A DNA stretch of 64,000 bases from Nocardioides sp. zg-DK7169 (GTDB taxonomy: Bacteria > Actinomycetota > Actinomycetes > Propionibacteriales > Nocardioidaceae), in the NCBI RefSeq assembly GCF_013155365.1, contig NZ_JABJRA010000007.1, forward strand, positions 124,001 to 188,000. The letters run 5' to 3'. The translations under genes were made by a program, and so were the position numbers. A model generated the notes under the pieces. That model did no database searches. It was not told the origin of the DNA and saw nothing but the letters and a program-made list of their open reading frames with translations. This document shows, one piece after another, positions 7,733 through 14,836 of this stretch; the first letter of the stretch is position 1, and the number at the start of each line of letters is the position of its first letter.

Positions 7733-8958
7733 CCCTGTCCGCCATCAAGCCCGCCGAGTTCCCCTGGTTCCCCTACGAGGGCTTCACCTTCTGCCTCGGC
7801 CTGTCCGAGGGCGACGCGGCCTGGACGTCCGGGCACACCTCGGCGCGCCACGACCCCGCGGTCGGCAAGATGACCGTCTCGGGGACCATGGAGGAGCAGT
7901 CGCGGATCGCCTACGAGAAGTGCCTGACCATCCTCGCCGGCGCCGGGTTCGGCCCCGAGGACGTCACCCGGGTCACCGAGAACGTCACCCTGGCCGGCCT
8001 GCACGAGTACGAGACCACCGCGGCCGTGCGCCGCGAGGTCTTCGGCTCCCACGAGCCGACCGTGCGCACCGTGGTCGTGGAGCGCCTGGTGCGCCGGGCC
8101 GCCTGGCTCGAGGTCGAGCTGCACGCGGTCAAGGGCGGCGGCGAGCAGCTGCGCGTGGCCAGCGAGGCCCGCGACGCCGGCACCTGGGTCGCCTCGCCGA
8201 TCACCGAGGGCCACGACGGCACCGTCTACCTGCCCACGATGATCCCGGTGGACGCCGCCGGCGAGGTGGTGCACCCCGGCGACTTCGCCGCCCAGTACCG
8301 CTACTGCCTCGAGCAGGCCGGCGTGCTGCTGGAGCAGGTCGGGCTGAGCCTCGACCACGCGGTCACCACCTACGACTACTCCACCCCCGACACCCGGGCG
8401 GAGTACCGCAAGACCCACCGGGTCCGCAAGGAGCTGCTCGGCAACAACGAGGGCGGCGTCTACCCCGGCGCCGGCGGCATCCTGATGAGCCGCCTGCACA
8501 AGCCCGGCCAGCTGGTCGCCATCGACGTGACCGCCTCGCGCCACCCGCTCGAGCTGGTCAACCCCGGCTGGAGCCGCTACGACACCCTCACCTACGCCCC
8601 CGGCGTGAAGGCGGGCCGCACCCTGTTCATGTCCGGCTTCGCAGCCCTCGACATGGAGACCCAGGAGGCGCTGCACCCCGGCGACATCGGCGCCCAGGCC
8701 GAGGTCACCTTCGAGGCGATCCTGCACCTGCTCAAGCACGCCGGGCTGGACGCCAGCCACCTGCTGGAGACCACCGAGTACTGCGTGGAGTCGGCGATCC
8801 CGGACTACCGCGCCGTGGCCGGGGTGCGCGAGCGCCTGCTCCAGTCGCCGTGGCCGGCCTCCACCGGTGCCATCTGCCAGGGCCTGCTGCGCCCGGAGTT
8901 CCTGCTCGAGGTCTTCCCGCTGGCGCTGTACCCGGAGAACCACGAGGCGGGCCGATGA
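7729..8958 (+). CDS. Tandem RidA (YjgF/YER057c/UK114) two-domain protein
   Basis: A 409-residue protein with two RidA-like domains. The first (about 20-135) contains FCLGLSEGDAAWTSGHTSARHDP, MEEQSRIAYEKCLTILAGAGFGPEDVTRVTENVTL and HEPTVRTVVVERLVRRAAWLEVEL. A diverged middle section (about 150-270) also looks RidA-like. A last domain (about 280-400) has YAPGVKAGRTLFMSGFAALDMETQEALHPGDIGAQAEVTFEAILHLLKHAGLDASHLLETTEYC. RidA enzymes hydrolyse reactive enamines/imines; related proteins act on ureido or aminoacrylate intermediates. Their presence here suggests a nitrogenous or otherwise unstable intermediate. ATGA overlaps occur at both ends. Full-length tandem RidAs are uncommon, and the substrate is unknown. 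Confidence 0.8.
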   Translation: MTLSAIKPAEFPWFPYEGFTFCLGLSEGDAAWTSGHTSARHDPAVGKMTVSGTMEEQSRIAYEKCLTILAGAGFGPEDVTRVTENVTLAGLHEYETTAAVRREVFGSHEPTVRTVVVERLVRRAAWLEVELHAVKGGGEQLRVASEARDAGTWVASPITEGHDGTVYLPTMIPVDAAGEVVHPGDFAAQYRYCLEQAGVLLEQVGLSLDHAVTTYDYSTPDTRAEYRKTHRVRKELLGNNEGGVYPGAGGILMSRLHKPGQLVAIDVTASRHPLELVNPGWSRYDTLTYAPGVKAGRTLFMSGFAALDMETQEALHPGDIGAQAEVTFEAILHLLKHAGLDASHLLETTEYCVESAIPDYRAVAGVRERLLQSPWPASTGAICQGLLRPEFLLEVFPLALYPENHEAGR

Positions 8959-9476
8959 CCGTCTCGCTGCTCACCGACGAGGTCCGCGCCCTCGAGGGCC
9001 GCACCAAGGTCTACACCGCACCGGAGCCGTTCGGCGCCGCGTCGGGCCGCTACTTCGGCCTCGCGATCGGCGACGACAACCCGCTGTACTCCGACCCCGA
9101 GTACGCCCGCGCGCAGGGTCTCGAGGGCGTCACCGCGCCGCTGACCCTGGTCTGCGAGACCAACCAGTACGCCGGCCTGCCGATGGACCACGAGGGGTAC
9201 GCCGGGCACACCTGGGACCTCGACATCCCGAACAGCCGGCAGGTCCGCGGCGGCAACAAGTACACCTTCCACCGCCGCATCCGCCCCGAGGACGTGGTCA
9301 CCGCGACCTGGCGGATCGCCTCGGTGAACGAGAAGGTGACCGGCTCGGGCAACGCGATGCTGATCATCGCCTCGACCGCGACCTACACCAACCAGGACGG
9401 CGAGCTGCTGGCCGAGAACGCGGAGACGATCATCTTCGTCTCCCTCGCGAGCGGCGGAGCGGAGCGACGAGCATGA
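8955..9476 (+). CDS. MaoC-like hydratase subunit, FAS1-like dehydratase type
   Basis: A 173-residue hot-dog domain: EPFGAASGRYFGLAIGDDNPLYSDPEYARAQGLEGVTAPLTL is the FAS1-type dehydratase N-terminal segment. In the hydratase motif the catalytic His position reads Tyr (GDDNPLY instead of NPxH). This protomer may therefore be structural, as in heteromeric ChsH1-ChsH2-type enoyl-CoA hydratases where one subunit is inactive. It overlaps by 4 nt with the RidA gene and with the second MaoC gene, whose subunit keeps the His, so the two are expected to form one heterodimeric enzyme. The role is hydration of an enoyl-CoA, probably made by the dehydrogenase at 11576. Confidence 0.82.
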   Translation: MTVSLLTDEVRALEGRTKVYTAPEPFGAASGRYFGLAIGDDNPLYSDPEYARAQGLEGVTAPLTLVCETNQYAGLPMDHEGYAGHTWDLDIPNSRQVRGGNKYTFHRRIRPEDVVTATWRIASVNEKVTGSGNAMLIIASTATYTNQDGELLAENAETIIFVSLASGGAERRA

Positions 9477-9955
9477 GCGACACCTTCCCGACCACCTTCG
9501 TCGACCACGCGAGCCTCGCCGTCGGCGACGTCGTCGCCCCGCTGGAGCGCACCATCGGCCTGACCGACATGGTCGCCTACGCCGGGGCCACCTGGGACTG
9601 GCACAAGCTGCACTACGACACGGCGTACGTCGCGGAGAAGGGGCTGCCCGGCCCCATCGTCGACGGCCAGGTGTACGGCGCGCTGCTGGTCGAGATGCTC
9701 CAGGACTGGCTCGGCCCGCAGTCGTTCGTGCACGAGCTGGAGTTCACCTTCCGCAACCTGGTCTTCGTCGGCGAGCGGCTGCGGTGCACCGGCACGGTCA
9801 CCGAGGTCTCCGGCGAGGAGCAGGACCGCCGGGTCACCGTGGAGATGAAGGTCGTCGTGGTGGCCGAGGACGGCACCGACGGACGGGCCGCGGCCGCGCC
9901 GGCGAAGGCCGTCGTGCTCCTCGGCACGCCCGACGGACCCGGGGCGTCGCAGTGA
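9473..9955 (+). CDS. MaoC-like hydratase subunit, catalytic partner
   Basis: A 160-residue hot-dog protein. GLTDMVAYAGATWDWHKLHYDTAYVAEKGLPGPIVDGQVYGALLVEMLQDWLG has the MaoC active-site Asp and His (WDWHKLHYD) and the substrate-tunnel helix. The second half, VHELEFTFRNLVFVGERLRCTGTV, forms the strands. Together with the His-less neighbour (8955-9476) it should make a heteromeric 2-enoyl-CoA hydratase. It starts at an ATGA overlap, and its stop overlaps the GTG of the thiolase-like gene. The dehydrogenase-hydratase-aldolase order matches steroid side-chain type two- or three-carbon removal by retro-aldol cleavage rather than thiolysis. Confidence 0.84.
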   Translation: MSDTFPTTFVDHASLAVGDVVAPLERTIGLTDMVAYAGATWDWHKLHYDTAYVAEKGLPGPIVDGQVYGALLVEMLQDWLGPQSFVHELEFTFRNLVFVGERLRCTGTVTEVSGEEQDRRVTVEMKVVVVAEDGTDGRAAAAPAKAVVLLGTPDGPGASQ

Positions 9956-11112
9956 GCGCCGCCCGGGGGAGCGGCGTCGCGATCGTCGGCGCCGCGGAGT
10001 GCGACCTCGGCGTCACCGACTCCTCCATCCTCACCCTCCAGAGCCAGGCGGTCACCCGCGCGCTCGCCGACGCCGGGCTGACCCTGGCCGACGTCGACGG
10101 CATCGCGACCACCGGGGTCTCCCGGTTCTCCGCGACCCAGCTGGCCGACTACTTCGGGATCGTGCCGACCTGGACCGACTCCACCTTCGCCGGCGGCAGC
10201 GCGTTCGAGATGTTCGTCGCCCGCGCGGCGCAGGCGATCGAGGCCGGCCAGGCCAGCGTCGTGGTGATCTCCTTCGCCTCCAACCAGCGCTCGGCACGCT
10301 CGCGCAAGCTGGGCGGCGTCCACGAGCCGTGGATCCCCGAGGCGCAGTTCGAGGAGCCCTACGACATGCTCTACCCGCTGTCGTACTACGCGATGGCGGC
10401 GCAGAGCTACCTGCACCGCTACGGCGGCACCCGCGAGCAGCTCGCCGAGGTCGCGATCGCCGCGCGGGAGTGGGCGCTGCTCAACCCGAAGGCGTTCCGC
10501 CACGGCAAGGGCTCGCTGAGCGTCTCCGACGTCCTCGGCTCCACGATGATCTCCTCCCCGCTCACCGCGGCCGACTGCTGCCTGGTCACCGACGGCGGCG
10601 GCGCGATCGTGCTGACCTCATTGGAGCGGGCCCGCGACCTCAAGCAGGCGCCGGTCCAGGTGCTCGGCTACGGCGAGCGCACCACGAACACCTCCTTCAC
10701 CGCGGTCGCCGACCTGTCGGTCCCCGGCGCCCGGGGCGCGGTGCAGGACGCCTACGCCCGCGCCGGCATCACGGCGGCCGACGTCGACGTCGCCGAGGTC
10801 TACGACTCCTTCACCATCACCGCGGCCCTCAGCGTCGAGGCGCTCGGGCTCTGCGGGGAGGGCGAGGCGCTCGACTTCATCGCCGACGGCCGGATCCGTC
10901 CCGGTGGCTCGCACCCGCTGAACACCAACGGCGGGGGGCTGTCCTACTGCCACCCCGGCCAGTACGGCGTGCTCCTGCTCGTCGAGGCCGTCCGCCAGCT
11001 GCGCGGCGAGTGCGGCGCGCGGCAGGTGCCGGGTGCCGAGATCGCCGTCGCCCACGGCACCGGCGGGATCCTGTCGACCCACGCGACCGTCGTCCTGGGA
11101 GGTTCGCGATGA
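9952..11112 (+). CDS. Thiolase-fold lipid-transfer protein, Ltp2-like probable retro-aldolase
   Basis: A 386-residue SCP2/SCPx-thiolase family protein (VAIVGAAECDLGVTDSS; ADVAEVYDSFTITAALSVEALGLCGEGEAL; GGSHPLNTNGGGLSYCHPGQYG). The nucleophilic Cys of true thiolases is absent: the matching loop reads TFAGGSAFEM. A His is kept in YCHPGQYG. Cys-less members such as Ltp2 in actinobacterial steroid degradation are aldolases that need a DUF35 partner, and a DUF35 gene follows immediately with an ATGA overlap. Tyr in EVYDSFT is a candidate catalytic residue by analogy. The proposed role is retro-aldol cleavage of a beta-hydroxyacyl-CoA made by the MaoC pair. Plain thiolase activity looks unlikely. 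Confidence 0.82.
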   Translation: MSAARGSGVAIVGAAECDLGVTDSSILTLQSQAVTRALADAGLTLADVDGIATTGVSRFSATQLADYFGIVPTWTDSTFAGGSAFEMFVARAAQAIEAGQASVVVISFASNQRSARSRKLGGVHEPWIPEAQFEEPYDMLYPLSYYAMAAQSYLHRYGGTREQLAEVAIAAREWALLNPKAFRHGKGSLSVSDVLGSTMISSPLTAADCCLVTDGGGAIVLTSLERARDLKQAPVQVLGYGERTTNTSFTAVADLSVPGARGAVQDAYARAGITAADVDVAEVYDSFTITAALSVEALGLCGEGEALDFIADGRIRPGGSHPLNTNGGGLSYCHPGQYGVLLLVEAVRQLRGECGARQVPGAEIAVAHGTGGILSTHATVVLGGSR

Positions 11113-11576
11113 GCGACATGACCGTGAGCACCGACTGGACCCCCGGCGAGGTCCCGCCTGCCGACGAGAACAGCGCGGCGTACTGGGACGCCACCCGCGC
11201 GCACCGGCTCACCGTGCAGTCCTGCACCGCCTGCGGCGCCGTCCAGCATCCGCCGCGCGCGCTGTGCACCGGGTGCGGCTCGATGGAGCACCTCACCCAG
11301 GTCGACGCGGCCGGCACCGGCACCGTCGACACCTTCACCGTCGTGCACCGGGCCCCGCGCCCGGAGCTGAACGCGCCGTACACCGTCGCGCGGGTGCGCC
11401 TGGCCGAGGGGCCGGTCGTGCTGACCCGCCTCGAGCCGGCCGAGCCCGGCGAGACCGGCTGGCGCATCGGCGACCCGGTCGCCGTCGCGTGGGCCGACCT
11501 GCCCGACGGCCGCGCCCTGCCGTACTACACCGCACCCACCCCGGACCCGTCCGGCACCACCAGCAAGGAGCACTGA
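11109..11576 (+). CDS. DUF35 (zinc-ribbon/OB-fold) partner protein
   Basis: A 155-residue DUF35 protein. The N-terminal helix YWDATRAHRLTVQSC leads into a rubredoxin-like zinc ribbon CTACG...CTGCG (two CxxC pairs about 11 residues apart, around 39-56). An OB-fold follows (GTGTVDTFTVVHRAP; GPVVLTRLEPAEPGETGWRIGDPVAVAW). DUF35 proteins form obligate complexes with thiolase-like enzymes, for example the DUF35 region of ChsH2 with Ltp2, where they complete the aldolase. It directly follows the thiolase-like gene with ATGA and precedes the acyl-CoA dehydrogenase with a one-base TGATG overlap. Confidence 0.88.
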   Translation: MSDMTVSTDWTPGEVPPADENSAAYWDATRAHRLTVQSCTACGAVQHPPRALCTGCGSMEHLTQVDAAGTGTVDTFTVVHRAPRPELNAPYTVARVRLAEGPVVLTRLEPAEPGETGWRIGDPVAVAWADLPDGRALPYYTAPTPDPSGTTSKEH

Positions 11577-12736
11577 TGGACTTCCAGCTCGACGAGGACC
11601 AGCGCGAGTTCAAGGCGCTGCTGCGCCAGTTCGTCGACAACGAGATCGTCCCGGTCGCCCGCGAGTGGGAGCAGGCCGGGCGCTACCCGACCGAGATCGT
11701 CGAGGGCATGAAGGACATGGGCCTGTTCGGCATCACGGTGCCCGAGGAGTACGGCGGCCTCGACCTCGACCCGGTCGCCTTCGCCCTGGTCTTCGAGGAG
11801 ATCGCGCGCGGCTGGATGGGCATCGCCGGCATCCTCGGCAGCCACTCGCTGGCCTGCCGTCTGATCTCGATGCACGGCACCGAGGAGCAGAAGCAGAAGT
11901 ACCTCCCCGACCTCGCCACCGGCAAGCGCCGCACCGGCATCGGCCTCACCGAGCCCGACGCCGGCACCGACCTCCAGGGCATCCGCACCACCGCCCGCCT
12001 CGAGGGCGACCACTACGTCGTCAACGGCGCCAAGATGTGGATCACCAACGCCCGCTACGCCGACCCGCTGCCGGTCCTGGTCAAGACCGACCCGACCGCC
12101 TCGCCGGCCCACAAGGGCATGAGCGTGCTGCTCATCGAGGCCGGCACCCCCGGCTTCGAGGTCACCAAGGACATCCCGAAGCTCGGCTACAAGGGCACCG
12201 AGTCCTGCGAGATCCTGCTCGACAACGTCAAGGTGCCGGTCAGCCAGCTCGTCGGCGGCGTCGAGGGCCGCGGCATGCAGCAGGTCCTCTCCGCCCTGGA
12301 GTGGGGCCGGGTCAACATCGCGGCCCGCTCGGTCGGCATCGCCCAGCGCGCCCACGACGAGGCGCTCGCCTACGCCCAGGAGCGCAAGGCGTTCGGCCAG
12401 CCGATCTCCGACTTCCAGGCCATCCAGCTCAAGCTTGGCGAGCTCGGCACCCAGGTCCAGGCCGCGCGCCTGATGGCCTACTGGGCCGCCGACGCCGTGC
12501 GCAGCGGCCGCGCCGACGGCGCCACCGGCATGGCGAAGATCTTCTGCTCCGAGGTCGCGCTCCAGGCCGCCATCGACTCGATGAAGGTGCACGGCGGCTA
12601 CGGCTACTCCACCGAGTTCGAGGTCGAGCGGCTCTACCGCGACTCGATCCTGATGAGCATCGGCGAGGGCACCAACGACATCCTGCGCACCGTCGTGGCG
12701 AAGTCGCTGATCAAGAAGGAGACGATCGTTGGCTGA
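11576..12736 (+). CDS. Acyl-CoA dehydrogenase
   Basis: A 386-residue FAD enzyme of the acyl-CoA dehydrogenase superfamily with the three standard domains. These are an N-terminal helix bundle (DFQLDEDQREFKALLRQFV), a beta domain with TGIGLTEPDAGTDLQGIRTTA and WITNARYAD, and a C-terminal helix bundle (AYAQERKAFGQPISDFQAIQLKLGEL; VHGGYGYSTEFEVERLYRD). The catalytic base is Glu364 in IGEGTND, as in short/medium-chain enzymes. It introduces a 2,3 double bond into the CoA ester and passes electrons to ETF. ATG 11576 overlaps the DUF35 stop by one base. It should supply the enoyl-CoA for one of the MaoC hydratases in this operon. Confidence 0.94.
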   Translation: MDFQLDEDQREFKALLRQFVDNEIVPVAREWEQAGRYPTEIVEGMKDMGLFGITVPEEYGGLDLDPVAFALVFEEIARGWMGIAGILGSHSLACRLISMHGTEEQKQKYLPDLATGKRRTGIGLTEPDAGTDLQGIRTTARLEGDHYVVNGAKMWITNARYADPLPVLVKTDPTASPAHKGMSVLLIEAGTPGFEVTKDIPKLGYKGTESCEILLDNVKVPVSQLVGGVEGRGMQQVLSALEWGRVNIAARSVGIAQRAHDEALAYAQERKAFGQPISDFQAIQLKLGELGTQVQAARLMAYWAADAVRSGRADGATGMAKIFCSEVALQAAIDSMKVHGGYGYSTEFEVERLYRDSILMSIGEGTNDILRTVVAKSLIKKETIVG

Positions 12737-13568
12737 GTCGACTGCCCCGCTTGCCCGCTCGGCGCTCTACGTCCCGGGCGATGCGCCCGACAAGCTGCGC
12801 AAGGCGCTCGACCGCGGCGCCGACGAGCTGATCGTCGACCTCGAGGACGCCGTGCTGCCGGCCAACAAGCCGCTGGCCCGCGACATCGTCGCGACCTGGC
12901 TCGAGGGCCTGCCCGAGACCGACACCCGGGTCTGGGTGCGGATCAACCCGGGCGCCGAGCGCGAGCTCGACGTCCGCGCCGTGGCCGGCTGCGCCGGCCT
13001 GGCCGGGCTCGCGGTCGCCAAGACGGAGTCGGCCCAGGAGCTGGTCGAGCTCGACGCGCTGCTCACCGAGCTGGGCTCGGAGGTCCGCGTCGTACCGCTG
13101 CTGGAGAGCGCCCACGCGATCCTCGCGGCCCGCGAGATCGCGGCCGCGCCGCGCGTGCAGCGCATCCAGATCGGCGAGGCCGACCTCTCCGCCGACGTCG
13201 GCATCACCGCCGGCCCGGACGAGCGCGAGCTGCTCTTCGCCCGCAGCCAGGTCGTGTTCGCCTCGGCGGCGGCCGGGATCGCCCCGCCGATCGCCCCGGT
13301 CTCGGTGGAGTTCCGCGACCTCGACGCCTTCCGCGCCTCGACCGAGGCCGCGGCCCGGCTCGGGTTCGTCGGTCGCGCGTGCATCCACCCCGCGCAGGTG
13401 GCGGTGGCCAACGAGGTCTTCACGCCCAGCCCGGAGCAGGTCGAGAAGGCCACGGCACTGCTGGCCCGCTTCGACGGGGCGGACGCCGTCGGCGTCGACG
13501 CGGACGGGCGGTTCGTGGACGAGGCGGTGCTGCGCCAGGCGCGCCTGGTGCTCGCGCGCGTGCGCTGA
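12729..13568 (+). CDS. HpcH/HpaI aldolase / CitE-like acyl-CoA lyase
   Basis: A 279-residue TIM-barrel lyase. RSALYVPGDAPDKLRKALDRGADELIVDLEDAVLPANKP is the CitE/malyl-CoA lyase opening with the metal-binding D/E. VWVRINPG, VVPLLESAHAILAAREIAAAPRVQRIQIGEADLSADVG and FVGRACIHPAQV are the later active-site strands. The family cleaves malyl-, citramalyl- or beta-methylmalyl-CoA into an acyl-CoA and a 2-oxo acid. The start is TTG 12729, overlapping the previous gene by 8 nt, supported by AAGGAGA just upstream. It is the last gene of the operon. With the MaoC at 3515 and the CoA-transferase at 5085 it forms the gene set known for itaconate/mesaconate dissimilation, which is a suggestion rather than a proof. 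Confidence 0.87.
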   Translation: MAESTAPLARSALYVPGDAPDKLRKALDRGADELIVDLEDAVLPANKPLARDIVATWLEGLPETDTRVWVRINPGAERELDVRAVAGCAGLAGLAVAKTESAQELVELDALLTELGSEVRVVPLLESAHAILAAREIAAAPRVQRIQIGEADLSADVGITAGPDERELLFARSQVVFASAAAGIAPPIAPVSVEFRDLDAFRASTEAAARLGFVGRACIHPAQVAVANEVFTPSPEQVEKATALLARFDGADAVGVDADGRFVDEAVLRQARLVLARVR

Positions 13569-13609
13569 CCCGCCGCTCGCGCCATCGTCGGGGGCCTAGC
13601 CTCGGGAGC

Positions 13610-14536
13610 ATGCGCTCCCCCCTGCGAGTCCTCAGCGCCCCGGCCGTGGTGCTGACCTGCCTGCTCCTCCCGCTCACCCTCGCCGCCGTCTGGACGGCGG
13701 GGGTGATCGGGGACACCGATCGCTACGTCGACACGGTGGCGCCGTTGTCCAAGGACGAGGCGGTGCGCGACGCCGTCGAGGAGCGGGTGGTCAAGGAGAC
13801 CGTCGGCAAGGTCGACCTGACCGGCGCCGCAGACCGGCTCGACTCGGGCCTCGCCGACTTCGGCGTCAGCGACGAGCTGCGCTCCTGGCTCGGCCCGGCC
13901 GCCTCCGACCTGGAGGAGAAGGGCGCCGCGCTGGTGGCGGGCGTCGTACGCCGGGTGCTCGAGCAGCCGTCGTTCGCGACCGCCTGGGACAGCGCCAACC
14001 GGGCCGCCCACGAGGAGCTGTTGCGCTCCCTGGAGTCCGGGCGGGCAGACGACGACGGCGTGGTGATCAGCCTCGCGCCGATCGTCGACGCCGTGATCTC
14101 CGACCTCACCGACCAGGGGGTCACGGTCTCCGGCACGCCGCTGGGCGCGGTGTCCTTCACGGTCATCGAGCCGCAGGACGTCGAGCGCGCCTCGCGCGCC
14201 TACCGCCTGCTCGACGCCTCCGCCACGGTGCTGCCGATCGCCTGGCTCGTCTGCCTGGTGCTGGCGCTGCTGACCGCCGCGAACCGCGCCGCCGCGCTGC
14301 GCCGCCTCGGCCTGGGCAGCGCCCTCGGGGTGCTGGTGCTTCTCGGGGCGCTCTGGGCCGGCCAGCGCCACCTGGTGGCCTCGGTGCCGGACGTCGACTC
14401 GGCGGTCGCCGAGGCGGTCAGCCAGGTGCTCCTCCACGACCTGCGCTGGGCCGCCTGGGTCTCGGTCGCGGTGTCGCTCGGCGTCTTCGTGCTCGGGGTG
14501 CTGCTGGGCGGCGTGCGCTCCCTGCGGCGCCCCTGA
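13610..14536 (+). CDS. Conserved actinobacterial membrane protein of unknown function
   Basis: A 308-residue protein I cannot name. One membrane segment lies at about 8-30 (VLSAPAVVLTCLLLPLTLAAVW). A soluble, probably extracytoplasmic region of about 170 residues follows, rich in short amphipathic helices (DRYVDTVAPLSKDEAVRDAVEERVV). Three C-terminal membrane segments lie near 204-225, 233-252 and 280-302. This N-in, long-loop, three-TM layout recurs in uncharacterised actinobacterial proteins. TAGCCT at 13597-13602 is a likely -10 close to the ATG, so it probably has its own promoter and is not part of the upstream operon, from which it is separated by 41 bp. Confidence 0.75.
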   Translation: MRSPLRVLSAPAVVLTCLLLPLTLAAVWTAGVIGDTDRYVDTVAPLSKDEAVRDAVEERVVKETVGKVDLTGAADRLDSGLADFGVSDELRSWLGPAASDLEEKGAALVAGVVRRVLEQPSFATAWDSANRAAHEELLRSLESGRADDDGVVISLAPIVDAVISDLTDQGVTVSGTPLGAVSFTVIEPQDVERASRAYRLLDASATVLPIAWLVCLVLALLTAANRAAALRRLGLGSALGVLVLLGALWAGQRHLVASVPDVDSAVAEAVSQVLLHDLRWAAWVSVAVSLGVFVLGVLLGGVRSLRRP

Positions 14537-14836
14537 CACCCCCTCTGACCTGCGCCGATGTCGGCGCGGGTGGTGCGGGCGGGCGTCGTCGCGACGCGCC
14601 GAGGGGCCCACGCCTCCGCGCCCCGAGCCGATCTCTCCCGTACGGTCGACGGGCGGCTGGCGCGTCGGAGACTCGGCTCCCTGTGTCCAGTCCGTGTCGA
14701 TCCCTCACCTTCACGGGGCACCTGCGGCGCGCGTCCGGACACCCGGACCACTCGCTGCAAGGGCACGGACCGGACGAGCGCCAGGCGCAAGGACGTCGGA
14801 ACTCGCCGACGCCGAATGCTGAGGAGCTCCCCAGAC
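14537..14836. other. 300-bp intergenic region upstream of the betaine transporter
   Basis: No convincing coding region. A perfect 7-bp hairpin GCGCCGA-TG-TCGGCGC (14552-14567) directly follows the membrane-protein gene and may end its transcript. The remainder should contain the promoter and 5' leader of the transporter operon. I recognise no known riboswitch consensus in it. Confidence 0.5.

Noticed and set aside
14558-14836. N-terminal extension of the ProV frame
   Set aside because: The extra residues are Arg/Thr-rich without family similarity, and a ribosome site supports GTG 14837.
14537-14836. Possible c-di-AMP or other riboswitch before the betaine transporter
   Set aside because: No recognisable consensus core could be traced; only a short hairpin is clear.
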